From positions 46,130,001 to 46,194,000 of the forward strand of contig NC_070614.1 of assembly GCF_027172205.1 (NCBI RefSeq): a stretch of 64,000 bases of DNA, written 5' to 3'. The position numbers and the translations under genes were made by a program. Within the stretch, counting starts at the first letter, position 1, and every line of letters starts with the position of its first letter. Origin of the DNA: Podarcis raffonei. Its lineage: Eukaryota; Chordata; Lepidosauria; Squamata; Lacertidae. Below the pieces are notes generated by a model, which worked only from the letters and a program-made list of their open reading frames with translations, searched no databases and was not told where the DNA came from. This document shows, one piece after another, positions 22,253 to 33,819 of this stretch.

Positions 22253-22771
22253 TATGACCTGGAAATTCTCCATCTGAAACCCTGGAGAGCTGCACCGAGC
22301 CCGTGCAAAATTAGTAGTCTGTCATTACAGATAAAATTACTGTGCTGATACACACACATGCACAAATCAGCTGAGCAACCATATAGGGGTAATTCGTTTT
22401 GTGAAACAATTCTTGGCTGCAATTTAAGTAGAGGCATGCAGTGTGCATGTTTTATCACATGGTGGTGCCACCAGGCCGCTTTGAGTGACACAGCCTTTCT
22501 TAGTCTTCCAGGAGGACTAAACCCTGCCCCTTTGTTCCTTCAAAGAGATTCAGCCTGAACCAGCTTGCTTTTAATATCTAAGGCTCCAGGTCTGCTTTCT
22601 TTGCTCCCTCTCTCATGCCGCATCTTGGATCTTCTGCAACAGGGAACTACAGACTCTTGGCTCTTTTCCTCCTCACTCAAGGGAACTTTATTCTGAAAAA
22701 AAAAGAAAGAATCTCTCTTCTCTTTCTCATCTGGGATTTTATAAAGAAGTTTCCATTTCAGATGGTGAATA

Positions 22772-24205
22772 ATGCCCATTTCTGGAATCTCGATCATTGT
22801 GATGTTTTGTTCATTAGGTAGGTAGCTTTTTCCCTTTTCAAAAAATCCAGACTTTAAATCTTTGCTCCCAAGACTGTGCTGATTTCTTTCCATTTGGCAG
22901 TTTAAGTATTTTATAGAATCATAGAACTGTAGAGTTGGAAGGGACCCTAAGGATCAGTGCTTTCCCCTCTAGAAAATAGGTATCCACCACGAAGTTGTTA
23001 CAGTACATGTCACACTTTTTAATAACAACAAAAATGAGGTCCCGGTACCTTGAGTACCCCCTTTAAAAAAGCATGCTGAGAATCATCTAGTCCAACAGCC
23101 TGCAATGAAGGAAAATGTTGCTGTCCCATATGGGGACTGAACCTGCAACCTTGACATCATCAGCACCACACTCTAACCAACTGAGCTATTGTGGTGCCAA
23201 AGGCTAATGTGGTCCAGCGAGAGGTCTTTGTTATTTGGCATTCCTCCTCTTCTGGACAAAAATCTAGGATCCTGCTTATGGAAGCATCCTGGGACCCTAC
23301 ATCAGCTTTCCCCAACCTGGTGCCCTTCGCATGTCTTGGAACATTGCATCCAGCCGCTACAGCCAAGGTATCCAGTGATCAGGGATGTAGTACTACAACA
23401 GCATGTGGAAGGCAGGCGGTTGAAGGAGGCTGACCTGCATCAAGGATGGAGAACTGGCGTCCCTTCAAATACTGTTGGACTCCAGCTCTTAACAGGTCCA
23501 ACCATGGTCAGTGATCAGGGATGGTGGGAGCTGTAGTCCAACCACATATTCCCCATTCCAGACCTACATGAAGAACAGGTTATGACTTGGGTCAGCCTCT
23601 TCTCCCCTATCTTCTGATTCCCATGAGCATTTGATTTCAGCAGGCCATTGAAATGCATCATCATCATCATCATCATCATCAGGCTTTATATACCACCCAT
23701 GCTATTGTTTGAGTATAATTTGCAATACATGGACCTAAATGCATTGTTATAGAGAAGGAGCATAAGCATATGTAATAACTAAGAGATGTTTTGAATGGCT
23801 TTGGGGAGGAGAGGGTCTGTAATTACAAATCCATGAAGTCACAATCTTGGTCTATGTTTGTCCATTGGTGCTAAGAATGTCCAGTTGATGTACTTCCATC
23901 CTCCTTGGTTTCTCAGGGTTTCTTCAGTGCGAAGCTCAGATCTTCCAAGATCCCTTTGTGGAAGCATCAGATGGAAGAAAACTGAACCTCTCCTGCACTT
24001 ATTCTGATTCATCCCAAACCATCCACTGGTACCGGCAACAACCTAACCAAACAGTTCAGTTCATTGTCTCTGGATACAGTTCAGGAGTGAAGAGTAACAA
24101 TCCAGAGGGGGTCTTGCTTGTAGCTGGAGATCGAAAGTCCAATGTGTTCTCTTTCAACAAAGTAACCTTGGAAGACTCTGCAGTGTACTACTGTGCTCTG
24201 AGTGA
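22772..24205 (+). CDS. TRAV: TCR V gene V4 (TRAV-like)
   Basis: Leader exon 22772-22817 (MPISGISIIVMFCSL, phase 1, GTAGGT donor). V exon 23917-24205 after a TTTCTCAG acceptor, restoring GFLQCEAQIFQDPF. An upstream ATG at 22762 is out of frame with a signal peptide, so the second ATG is chosen. Cys (NLSCTYS), Trp (HWYRQQPN) and Cys (DSAVYYCALSD) are present. The intron is 1.1 kb because a SINE carrying its own insert lies in it. A weak CTCF-like site (CCACCAGGCCGC) lies at 22468. Open and probably functional. Confidence 0.9.
22912..23203 (-). mobile_element. tRNA-Ile-derived SINE with CR1-like tail
   Basis: Reverse complement gives a tRNA-Ile-like head (AGCTCAGTTGGTTAGAGTGT, then GTTGCAGGTTCAGTCCCCAT) and a CR1-type tail (GTTGGACTAGATGATTCTCA, then TCCAACTCTACAGTTCTATG). 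Interrupted by about 120 bp at 22955-23080. Confidence 0.7.
22955..23080. mobile_element. MITE-like insert inside the SINE
   Basis: Interrupts the CR1-like tail of the SINE. Its ends (AGTGCTTTCCCC and TTTAAAAAAGCATGCT) are roughly inverted, as in a small DNA transposon. Only one copy is seen in the window. Confidence 0.45.
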
Positions 24206-24245
24206 CACAGTGCTACACCCTGGTGTCTCTGCTGTGTAACAAACC
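24206..24245 (+). other. 23-RSS of V4
   Basis: CACAGTG heptamer at 24206-24212. Best nonamer TAACAAACC (6/9) at 24237-24245 gives a 24-bp spacer, one base over the norm. Confidence 0.75.
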
Positions 24246-25627
24246 TTTCTGCCTCACCCTAAATAAAGGTTGGGTTGTTGGTGGAGGGGAACAGAACTAC
24301 AAATGAAAAAGCACATGGCCAGTTTTCCCTGCAGAGACAGATTGCATGTTTCCTAAATGTTCCCAAGGTCAAATAAATAACAGCTGGCCACAGGAGATGC
24401 ATTTGACGTTCTAATAATCCCTTCCTAAATCCAACAGCATCCAGAATTTGGAGTGTTTGCTGGATAATCTTTTCACAAACAATGGATGGGGAACCTGTGG
24501 CTCTCCAGATGTTCTCAGACTAAGGATCCCATCATCTAGCAACAGGCCAGCAACGCCTGGAGGACCACACCTTCTCCAGCTATAATTCCAGGGTTTTCAG
24601 ACAGGAGATTTTCCCACCTGTACCTGGAGATGCCTGGGATTGAACTTGGCACCTTCTTCATGCAACACAGGTGCTCTACTACCGGGTTTCAGCCCTTCCC
24701 CAAAACAAATCCTGGATCAAGCCAGCAACCTTGGTGTTACTTGCAACCAAACCTTAGCCAGCTGACTCAACCAGCTGGGATTTCTTCTCTGTAAAACAGG
24801 GTGGTTCAGTAGATGAATTTTCTTGATTCTCAGACAAACAGAATGGCATGAGTTGAAGTGGATCTCAGCAATTTCTGGAGGGCCACACTTTCCTCACCTC
24901 ATCCATTTCCTAAATGCTTCATTTTGATGCTAGGCAGAGGCTGCAAATCATTTTTAAAAGGGAATTTTAAAAGCCATTCTTCCTATTAAATAAATAATAA
25001 AAGCATCAGTATCAGCAAATGAAATAAATTAGAAAAGAAGGAAGTATATATATATATATTTTAAAGCAACAGCAACAACCTTGGATTAAATGACCAGTGC
25101 ATCATTTTATTTATTCATTTCACTATATGTATATTCTATTTAATCAACAAAAGCGTCTAAGCAGTTTACATGAAACAATATAAAATATGCATTTAAAATG
25201 CCTATAAAATCAAACTTAAAAAAACAAGTGGACATAGAATGGATCAAAATGGGGAAATAATCAGCAGTTTTAGAAAGAAACATATATGATAAAATTACAG
25301 GAGTGGAGCAGGTAAACGACTGGCTGTGCCAAAATTGGGGAGGCTGCAGACACTGCCCACCAGCTGATCAGGGGGCCTGCAAAGTCTCATCCATCACATT
25401 GGGCATGGGCCACTGATCAGCTGATAATTATGTGATCGCAAAGCACTGAACATGGCAGGGCTTAGCAAGTACTGCTATTGAGGTGGACTGCCACCCAGCC
25501 TACTTGTTAAATCTGGCCTGTGGGATAAGGGGGAGATAATTATCAGTCCCTGGTTTAGACTTATGCATGGCAAGAAAATATTTCATCCCTCTATGTGTTG
25601 GAGATTTTCACTGGCACACTGCATGAG
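24246..25627. other. Intergenic DNA with degraded repeats
   Basis: Contains hAT-MITE-like pieces near 24488-24570 (GTGGCTCTCCAGATGTTCT), a reversed tRNA-Ala SINE fragment near 24600-24705, a short (TA)n at 25047-25060 and a LINE-like 3' end near 25100-25220. No gene. Confidence 0.5.
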
Positions 25628-25763
25628 CAGGCATAGGCAAACCTGGCCCTCCAGCTGTTTTTGGACTGCCATTCCCATCATCCCTGACCACTGGTCCTGT
25701 TAGCTAGGGATGATGGGAGTTGTAGTCCCAAAACAACTGGAGGGCTGAGTTTGCCTTTGCCTG
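25628..25763. mobile_element. hAT-type fold-back MITE
   Basis: Begins CAGGCATAGGCAAA and ends TTTGCCTTTGCCTG. The two halves are near inverted copies (CATCATCCCTGACC and TAGGGATGATGGGAG), so the strand can fold into a hairpin. Same family as 28616-28722. Confidence 0.8.
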
Positions 25764-25800
25764 GCATTGACATTGTATTTTGGCCTCTATATTCTGATGC

Positions 25801-25814
25801 CCACTAGGAGGCAG
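25801..25814 (+). promoter_or_regulatory. CTCF-like motif upstream of V5
   Basis: CCACTAGGAGGCAG, a full match to CCACNAGRKGGCRS, continuing as CGCTG as in many strong CTCF sites. About 495 bp before the V5 leader. Confidence 0.6.
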
Positions 25815-26308
25815 CGCTGTCAATGAAGAATGATGTTCATTCTCCACCTTTTGTTCCCCTTTCTAATTCAGCTAAGGGACCATCCACAAAGTACACCTAT
25901 ATTTCAAGTGAAGAAACTTTAGCTTCTGCTCCCTTCTCACACTCTGCCCCCAAGCTTGAACCAATTCTTTGCTACGAGCTATACTCATCATGCCTTGTTG
26001 CATGACCTAGATTATGGTTCCCCCCTACAGAGCTCCTCCTCCTCCTGCTCTTGCTTGCCTTCGGAGGTGTACATCCCATCCCTAAAAGAGAAGCTGAAGA
26101 ATATCATCTGCAGAGTCATGTCCCTAGAAGAGGAAAACCACAAAGTGGTTTAACCCAAACCAGAAAAAGGAAGCAAACATTTCTTATGTCACCTGTGCTA
26201 CAGAAGAGCCACTGCTGGAGATCCAGATAAGGAGCCTGATTTACTGCTGAGGATAAATTCAAACTCACACCAGGTTGAAGGAGATTAGATCAAGACTTAC
26301 GGGTCAAC

Positions 26309-27487
26309 ATGATATTTGCATCAGCATTCATTATGTTTTTGGTTTTAACTTCACGTAAGTATATTTTTTAAAATAGTAATAATGATGATGATTGCCTCCT
26401 TACTCATTATATTATTCTATCACAGTAGACTTCAGGTCAGTATTTCTACATTTGATATGGTTTTTGTAATTCAACACCATCTAAAAAAGGTAAAGGTAAA
26501 AGACCCCTTTGACAGTTATGTCCAGTCGAAGGCGACTATGGGGCCACAGGTCTCCCATCACTGTTGTGTTCCTTCAGAGAGAGGTTTTTCTGTCTCCTGA
26601 TTGCATCCATGCCATAATTTTTTCAGAAACTTGGGTAACGATTTCATCAGCCTCACTCTCTCACCATTCACTGTGGATCACAGGAACTCTGTGTTGCTTT
26701 CTTGATCTGTCTCCTCCTTGGTTTTCTTTCTTACTCTGCTTAATGTGTCCAGGGACGTTCTTGAGAACTTCCCCTTCCCAACATGATTAAAGTATTGGAT
26801 CCTTTAAAACAAGGTCCTGATACAGGATCAGCAGGAAAGTCAAATGGGAGATGCACCTCAGAAGTATAAGCCAGTCAAATAACATCTCCTACTTGCATTA
26901 TTATAGTCATTATTCAAGGAGTCGTTCAAAAGCCACAGCAGAGCCTCCTGCTCTGCATTTTGTCCCTCTCCTCTTTCTGACCACCTATCCTTCCTCTGCA
27001 ATAGGTAACAGAATGGAGAGTTGGGCTGTGACTCTCATGGTGATGACCCAATTGTGTGGTTTTCCATGCTGCTCAAGTCTTCTCGCACATTATAATAGCT
27101 TCTGTATTGGGTCCAATCATATTGAACACAGAACATTCTGCCTTTTTTAAAACATAGAATAATAACCACATACTGTTTCTCTCCAGAAGAGTCTAGAGGT
27201 GATGAATCCATAAATCAAACTCCAAGTCACCTAGATGTAAAGGAAGGAGCCCAATTGTTCATCAACTGTACCTATGAATATTCTGGATATCCCTATCTGT
27301 TTTGGTATGTCCAGCAACTTGATGGTGGGACACCCCAACTGTTGCTGAAAGAGGAGCTTGCAGATCACACTCAAACCAAAAGAGAAGAGTTCTCTGCTAA
27401 ACATGTCAAGAGAAACAAATCCTTCCATCTGCAAAAAGAAGCTACTGAGATGAACGATTCAGCTGTTTATTTCTGTGCCTTGAGAGA
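26309..27487 (+). CDS. TRAV: TCR V gene V5 (TRAV-like)
   Basis: Leader exon 26309-26354 (MIFASAFIMFLVLTS, phase 1, GTAAGT donor) and V exon 27187-27487 after CTCTCCAG. The joined codon is Gln, followed by ESRGDESINQTPSHLDVKEG. Cys (INCTYEY), Trp (FWYVQQLD) and Cys (DSAVYFCALRD) are present. Leader resembles that of V8 (both start MIF) and the V exon resembles V6 and V8, so the three form a subfamily. Open frame and near-consensus RSS make it a strong functional candidate. Confidence 0.92.
26482..26545 (-). mobile_element. Sauria-type SINE 3' fragment
   Basis: GGTAAAGGTAAAAGACCCCT with the following body is the reversed tail of the Sauria SINE, cut short. Lies in the V5 intron. Confidence 0.6.
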
Positions 27488-27526
27488 CACAGTGGTTGAC
27501 CTAGCAGAAGAGCTGGGATAAAAACC
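27488..27526 (+). other. 23-RSS of V5
   Basis: CACAGTG, 23-bp spacer, nonamer ATAAAAACC (8/9). Confidence 0.93.
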
Positions 27527-28615
27527 ACCAGCAAAATGGAGATGAAATATAATTTCTAGAAGCATTGATTCTCAGTGCCCAGACCCAGATGGACACACCA
27601 TTGACTATTAAATCTGTTAACCAAGTTGAGAATAAATACTCAAAATTTTGATAAACTTATTTTGGGGTGGTTTAAGAACTTTCTGCACTGTTGAGTGCTT
27701 GGTTTCTAGACATTGTCTTGGTATTAGTAACAGTTGCTCAGGAAGAAGCAGAACTTAACAGACAGCAGAATAATTCTGTAAATGGATAATAATAATTCAA
27801 TTTGATTCACTTAAAATAATTAATGAAGTATAAATGTGGTTGCCTTCTGTGAAGGACTGAAGGAACCAGAAGATAACGTACAGCCCAATAAAGGATCATC
27901 CACAGCTAGAAAGAAATTTCCACTTCATGTTGCAATTGGGTCCCATAACTCAAAAAGGCTTAAAAACAGAAACAAGTGTGCTTTGAAAACAATGCCTCCA
28001 TTGGTTGAAGCTGGCCAAGAATGATTGCGACTGCTATCCTAAGCCCACTTACCTGGAAATAAGACCCATTGAATTCAATAAAACTTCTGAGTAGACATGT
28101 TTAGGACAATACTGTAAATAAGTACCTGGTCTTAGGCTATTAATTGAACTAATTAATGCTGTGCACACTTATCTGGGATTGGCATGCACTGACATGGAAA
28201 GCATGTACAACTCTAGCAATAAGCAAGTGGAGATGATTATATATTTATGATTGATGAATTGACCTAGTTAAGCCAAGGAATCCGCCAGTTAATAGGGTGA
28301 CTGTCAAGAGGATGTTTGTGGGCATCTTCACTGACAGTCTGGTTGGGAATACATATGAGAGTGGAGGCAGAACATAGCCATCATTGATAGCGCTATCCTT
28401 CATGAATTCGTCAACTCTATTCTAGCTGGTGGCCAAGCTGGTGGCCTTCACTGCCTATTGTGGGGGTGAATTCTGTCGTTTAACTATGTGTACTTTCTTT
28501 TGTCTGTCCTGAATTCTCCAACATTTAGCTTTGTTGGCTGGTTCAAAGCTGAAAACTGAGAGACTTTCAAAAGCTCTCTGTTTTAATTCCTTCCATTCTT
28601 TCACACCCTTTAGAT
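27527..28615. other. Region between V5 and V6
   Basis: Mostly unique AT-rich DNA. A degraded interspersed repeat lies near 28030-28115 (GACCCATTGAATTCAAT). I searched for an ATG plus hydrophobic stretch plus phase-1 donor for V6 and found none. Confidence 0.5.
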
Positions 28616-28722
28616 CAGGCATAGGCAAACTCAGCCCTCCAGACGTTTTGGGACGTTTTGGTCAGGGATGATGGGAGTTGTTGTCCCAAAAACATCTGAA
28701 AGGCCGAGTTTGCCTATGCCTG
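28616..28722. mobile_element. hAT-type fold-back MITE with 8-bp target duplication
   Basis: Inverted ends CAGGCATAGGCAAACTC and GAGTTTGCCTATGCCTG. Flanks CTTTAGAT and CCTTAGAT match at 7 of 8 bases, the TSD length of hAT elements. It ends 64 bp before the V6 exon. Confidence 0.85.
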
Positions 28723-28786
28723 CCTTAGATTGTCTGGAGATTTCCAGCTGAATTTAACAACCTATTTCACACATTTCCTTTTACAG

Positions 28787-29087
28787 AAAGGACCCTGGGA
28801 GACTCTGTGTCCCAAACGGAAGGTCACCTTGAATTCCAGGAGGGATGGCATGTGGAGCTCAGCTGCCTCTTTGAAACTTCTTACTCTGCTCCAACACTTC
28901 TCTGGTATGAACAACACCCACAGGAGTCTCCTCAGCTCTTGGTCTCAAACTACGGTGCTCAGGATGAAAAGGCAAGTAAGGGCTGGAAGTGGACTCTCTC
29001 AGCAGACCCCAAGAAGAAGTTCTTCAATCTGACAAAGAAATCTGTTGAGCTGAGAGACTCAGCTGTCTACTTCTGCGCTATGAGTGG
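28787..29087 (+). CDS. TRAV: TCR V gene V6 (TRAV-like), V exon only
   Basis: V exon with a good TTTTACAG acceptor and the same phase-1 start as its neighbours (RTLGDSVSQTEGHLEFQEGW). Cys (ELSCLFE), Trp (LWYEQHPQ) and Cys (DSAVYFCAMSG) are present, and the RSS is perfect. I could not find a leader exon in the 1.3 kb upstream; a MITE has landed just before the acceptor. Either the leader lies further away, or it has been lost and the gene cannot be secreted normally. Related to V5 and V8. Confidence 0.82.
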
Positions 29088-29126
29088 CACAGTGAAGAGG
29101 ATGCTAAAGAGAGCAGGACAAAAACC
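29088..29126 (+). other. 23-RSS of V6 (consensus)
   Basis: CACAGTG, exactly 23 bp, ACAAAAACC: a perfect consensus RSS. Confidence 0.95.
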
Positions 29127-29267
29127 CACCTGGTGGCAGGTGGCAGAACTCCTGATGCATGGAAATAGGACTTACAGTAGATGCAGTAGCATGACTTTTC
29201 CACAGTATGGCATGGGTTGCTTTAAGATGGTGGTGGAATATTGCAAAGGGGGACCAATATGATACCC

Positions 29268-32060
29268 TTACGATATCTTTATTGTCATTGTCCCTTGCGG
29301 AACAATGAAATTGAAAACTACATAAAACTACATTAAAACTACATAAAACTACATAAAACTACATAAAAGCTACATAAAACTGCTACAAAACTACATAAAA
29401 CATTCAAAACCCGCTAAAAACTCTAAAACCCCATTTTAAAAAACACTATACTACAGAGACCCCTTATGCTGCGTTTAGAACCAGAATTGCATTAGCGTAG
29501 AAACTGTTTTTCAGGCAGCTAGTCCTGGCCTTTATAACCCTATACCTTCTTCCAGAAGGCAGAAGCTGAAAGAGATCATTTCCGGGGTGCGTACTATCAT
29601 GTGCTATCTCTGCCGCTTTCTTATGGCACCTGGCAGCATAGATTTGATCTAAGGTGGGAAGAGTGCACCCAATAATTCTCTCTGCAGTCTTTACAATCCT
29701 GGATAGCATTGTTTTTTCCCTGGCCATGCAGCTCCCAAACCACACGCACAGACCATAAGTTAGTACGCTCTCCACAGTGCAATGGTAGAATGCCATCAAC
29801 AGGTCCTTTGAGAGATTGTTTTTCTGGAGGATTCTCAGAAAATATAACCTCTGCTGTGCTCTCTTCACCAGGTCTTTGCTGTTATCTCCCCAGGTTAGGT
29901 CGTCTCTCAACTCCATTCCCAGAAATTGAAACACTGAGACCTGTTCCACGCACTTCCCCTCAATAATAAGTGGCTGAATATTCAATTTACATTTCCTAAA
30001 GTTCACAATGATCTCTTTTGTTTTCTTTAAGTTAAGCAGTAAGTTGTTTTTCCTGACCACTCCCCCAACTGCTCAACTTCCTTCCTATAGGCCGTCTCCC
30101 CCTCTCCAGCCATAATTAAACCAACCACCGTTGTATCATCTGCGAACTTAATGATCTTATTACTGGGGTATTTGGGGGCACAGTCAGCTGTATAGAGCGT
30201 GTATAAAAGCGGGCTCAACACGCACCCCTGTGGCGTCCCTGTATTCGTGATGAGATCCACAGAGACGTGGGAACCCAACCTGACCCTTTGGGAATGGTTT
30301 GATAGAAAGTCTAATATCCACCTGCACAAACATGGTGGAAGTCCCAGGTCTAATAATTTGGGCACCAATCTATGCAGAAGAATAGTATTAAATGCAGAAC
30401 TAAAATCTACAAATAACAGTCTCGCGTAGTTCCCTTGCTTCTCCAAATGAGTCAGGACAGCATGTAAAGCCATTGCCACAGCATCCTCTGTGGATCTCTT
30501 TGCCTTGTATGCAAACTGGTAAGGGTCAAGTCCCACTGGCAGACAAGATAAGATGCGCTTCCTCACCAGTTTTTTGAAACATTTCATTATAATGGGTGTC
30601 AGTGCCACAGGGCGAAAATCATTCAGACTGTCTATCTTTGATGTTTTTGGCAGGGGTATAATGGTAGCGGATTTCAGACAGGGTGGAACAGTGGCTTGGG
30701 CCAGAGACTGGTTAAAAATCTTCGTAAAGATTCCTGCCAGTTGGTCTGAACAATCTCTTAGCACCCTGCCAGCCACCCCATCCGGGCCCATAGCCTTCCT
30801 CGCGTTTACCTCCTTTAATATTCGCCTCACTTCTCCCTCTTCCACCCTGGCAGCATTTCCTGTAGGTAGTGACGCCAATAGCTCTGGCATCCCTGTTGGA
30901 GTCACTGTTGGTGTCACCTCAAATCGGGCAAAGAAGGTATTCAACTCTCCCACCAAGGAAGCAGTACTCTCTACCATTGATGAATTCCTTGATTTATAAC
31001 CAGTCAGATGTTGGACTCCCTGCCACATTTGTCTAGTATCATGATTTCTCAGATGGTCCTCAATTTTTCCTCTGTACTCCGCTTTTGCTTTCCTGATACC
31101 CCTCTTCAAGTTCGCTCTTTCTATGCCATACAACACCCGGTCCCCAGTTCTAAAAGCAGAATTTCTGGCCTTCAATAATCTCCTAACCTCTCCTGTCATC
31201 CAGGGCTTCCTATTCGGATACAACTTAACATACTGGTGACATTTGCTGTGCAGAATCTAATATAATCCAGGACCGTTGATGTATAAGTTTCTAGATCTTG
31301 ATGGTTGAAGATATTCCAGTCAGTCTCCTGGAAACAGTCCTGCAGTTGCTGAGAGGCTCCCTCCGTGTTTGTATCTGGCCTTGTTTCCTGAGGGGTGTGT
31401 ATACTGGTGTCAGAAGCAGGGACACATGATCTGAACCACCGAGCTGTGCCAAGGTCTTGACCTCATATGCCCGTCTAATGTTCGTATACACCTTGTCAAG
31501 AGTATTTTCTCCCCTTGTTGCACACTCAATGTGCTGATGGAATTTTGGGAGTACTGTCCTGATTGAAGTCCCCCGCAATAATGTGCACAGCCTCTGGGTA
31601 TCTACTCAATTTAGCATTGATGTTTTCATGCATACTGTTCATGGCCCTGCATGCATTTGCATTTGGTGCTATGTACACCGCTGTTAACACCACTGTCGTA
31701 AATTCCAGGGGAAGATAGAAAGGTCTGCATTTAATTGTCAGAAATTCCACATCCGGAGAACAGTAGGTATCCAACTTGACAGAGTCCGTGCACCAGTTTT
31801 GATTTACAAAAATACACACACACACACCTTGTTTCTTGCCAGAATCCTGTGTCCTGTCCCACCGGTACGTTGAAAAACCTTGTAATTCAACAGCTGTGTC
31901 CCCTGATTGCTGGCCATGTTGGCTGAAGGGAGATGGAGTTCAGCACATCGGAAGAGCCCTTCCTTGGCAATATTTGGCACACGGAAACTGAGGAAAGCAG
32001 GTGAAGTCTGTCTCAGAGCTGTTCCCACCTGCAACGTTTTCCTCCCCTGCAGGGGCCACA
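29268..32060 (-). mobile_element. CR1/L2-superfamily LINE (L2/Rex1-like), 5'-truncated
   Basis: Minus-strand non-LTR retrotransposon of about 2.8 kb. 32060-31290 holds the end of an apurinic endonuclease domain (VHIIAGDFNQ, GGSDHVSLLLTP) spread over three frames. 31223-30027 is one open frame with reverse transcriptase motifs (GPDGVAGRVLRD, LLFVDFSSAFN, GTPQGCVLSPLLYTLYT, FADDTTVVGLI). 30060-29464 holds the thumb/C-terminal part (QFLGMELRDDLTW, YGLCVWFGS). Frameshifts separate these blocks, so it is dead. The 3' end is ACAATAAAGATAT near 29268. It begins about 140 bp after the V6 RSS. Exact clade not certain. Confidence 0.88.
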
Positions 32061-32276
32061 ACTACCTTGTGGGGAGGAGCAGGATGAATTGTTACAAATC
32101 ACTATTGCTGTTATGAATTTCTCAATGCATTTTAAAAAAAATGTTACTTTCCTGGGAAGGATTTGTATCCTAAAAGGCAGGCTGGTGGTGATAATAATAA
32201 ATACTCATATTGTGAAACTGTAGAATCTACAAGATACTCATATTGTGAAACTGTGAAACTGTAGAATCTACAAGAA

Positions 32277-32516
32277 AGAAGATTCCACCTAAACATTAGG
32301 AAGAACTTCCTGACAGTAAGAGCTGTTCGACAGTGGAATTTGCTGCCAAGGAGTGTGGTGGAGTCTCCTTCTTTGGAGGTCTTTAAGCAGAGGCTTGACA
32401 ACCATATGTCAGGAGTGCTCTGATGGTGTTTCCTGCTTGGCAGGGGGTTGGACTCGATGGCCCTTGTGGTCTCTTCCAACTCTATGATTCTATGATTCTA
32501 TGATTCTATGATTCTA
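32277..32516 (+). mobile_element. CR1 LINE 3' end
   Basis: Typical lizard CR1 3' UTR (AGGAAGAACTTCCTGACAGT, then TTGGACTCGATGGCCCTTGT) ending in four ATTCTATG-type units. 5'-truncated. Confidence 0.85.
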
Positions 32517-32779
32517 GAGGCGGAGACCATTTCAGGCAATTGCCAACTCATGGGTCCTTTTGGACCTGGAAAAAGGCAGAATGGGGGTGGAACAGTGGCG
32601 GGGCAGGAGCAAGGTGTAACAGGGCATAACGGAGTTTGCAAGAGATGAAAAGGACTTCAAAACTCCTCTCCGTGAACTTCAGTATAGACCAAGATGCTAC
32701 GTAGTGGCCATCATAGGAATCTGTGGCTGCAGGGGCAGGAGCACTCTTAATTTAGTCTGTGATTGAGCTATAATAAGAC

Positions 32780-32881
32780 TCTGCCCAGCTCCGTTGGTTA
32801 GAGGGTGGTGCTGATAACGCCAAAATTGTGGGTTTGATCCTCTACAGGCCACCTCCACATGCCTGCATTACAGGAGGTAAC
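32780..32881 (+). mobile_element. tRNA-Ile-derived SINE head
   Basis: CGTTGGTTAGAGGGTGGTGC, TGATAACGCC and GGGTTTGATCC reproduce a tRNA-Ile-type head. Its right side is interrupted by the solo LTR. Confidence 0.6.
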
Positions 32882-33348
32882 TGTTGATTCAAGCCAATAG
32901 AAACCAAAAGTCAGAGGAATTGGCCACCCTCCAGGTGCCCGGCTTGAATCCTTGTTGACCTCCTGTCTGCGACTCCCGGCAAGATCAAGGCGAGGTCTTA
33001 CTCGGCGATTCTTCCCAACGTGAAGAAGAACACACCACTCTTCCCCCCCTCCCATTGCCAGGGAGGGGAAAGAGACAGACAGAAATATATTTACATGCTT
33101 TTATTCCTGTCTTTCCAGCAGTACAGAGAAATCATGTCTGTACCCTCTCATCACCAACAGTCGAGAGAGAATAACTCCACCCATGTACTTCCAGTACAGG
33201 GTCATGTGCCACTCTGAGCTAACATCCGGCGCTCAGTGCACAGAATAGACTGTCCCTGGTTCCCACGGTACAGTCCCATAACGTCAACATCCTGTTTGGC
33301 TTTCCAGCCATCTGGAGCACCCAGCTGCATTGCTCCTTTTTCATAACA
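32882..33348 (-). mobile_element. Solo LTR of the copia-2 family
   Basis: A 467-bp TG...CA unit, reverse-oriented and clearly related to the LTRs at 33820 and 36856. Flanked on both sides by GTAAC, a perfect 5-bp target-site duplication, as expected for LTR-LTR recombination after insertion. Visibly diverged from copia-2, so an older insertion. Confidence 0.9.
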
Positions 33349-33350
33349 GT

Positions 33351-33430
33351 AACAACAAACAACAGACAACAGACAACAGACAACAAACAACAAACAACAA
33401 ACAACAAACAACAAACAACAAACAACAACT
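33351..33430 (+). repeat. (AACAAAC)n / (AACAGAC)n tandem repeat
   Basis: About 80 bp of 7-bp units between the solo LTR and a family A repeat. Minus-strand Leu/Val/Cys-rich frames here are artefacts. Confidence 0.9.
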
Positions 33431-33600
33431 TATTATTTATACCCTGCCCATCTGGCTGGGTTTCCCACTCTGGGCGGCTCCTAACAGAATAAAAAATTGG
33501 TAACATATCAAACCTTAAATACTTACCTAAACAAAGCTGCCTTCAGATGTTTTCTAAAAGTCAGATAGTTGACCCCCAGGGTCCCGTCTACAGTTCTATG
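33431..33600 (-). mobile_element. Unnamed family A repeat
   Basis: ATACCCTGCCCATCTGGCTG and CTGCCTTCAGATGTTTTCTA match 20962-21235 and 60370-60530. Confidence 0.6.
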
Positions 33601-33819
33601 ATTCTATCAATATTGCGAGTTGGAAGGCGGAATTAGACTGTATGATGCCTAAGTCCCTTCTAATTCCTGGATCCGGGAAGGGTTAGAATCTAATGGAGGA
33701 GGAGGAACCCATTGCTGAATTAGCCAAGCAAGGGCCGTAATGGCCTCTAACTATAGGTATCACTGAGGAATTTGCTCTGTGCCAGAGGGCAAATGGGTGG
33801 GCACCCTCTATCACGTGGA

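Noticed and set aside
28494-28540. ATGTGTACTTTC as leader exon of V6
   Set aside because: Stops after eight codons and has no phase-1 donor.
33202-33506. Leu/Val/Cys-rich minus-strand frames resembling a membrane segment
   Set aside because: Translation of the AACAAAC repeat and the solo LTR.
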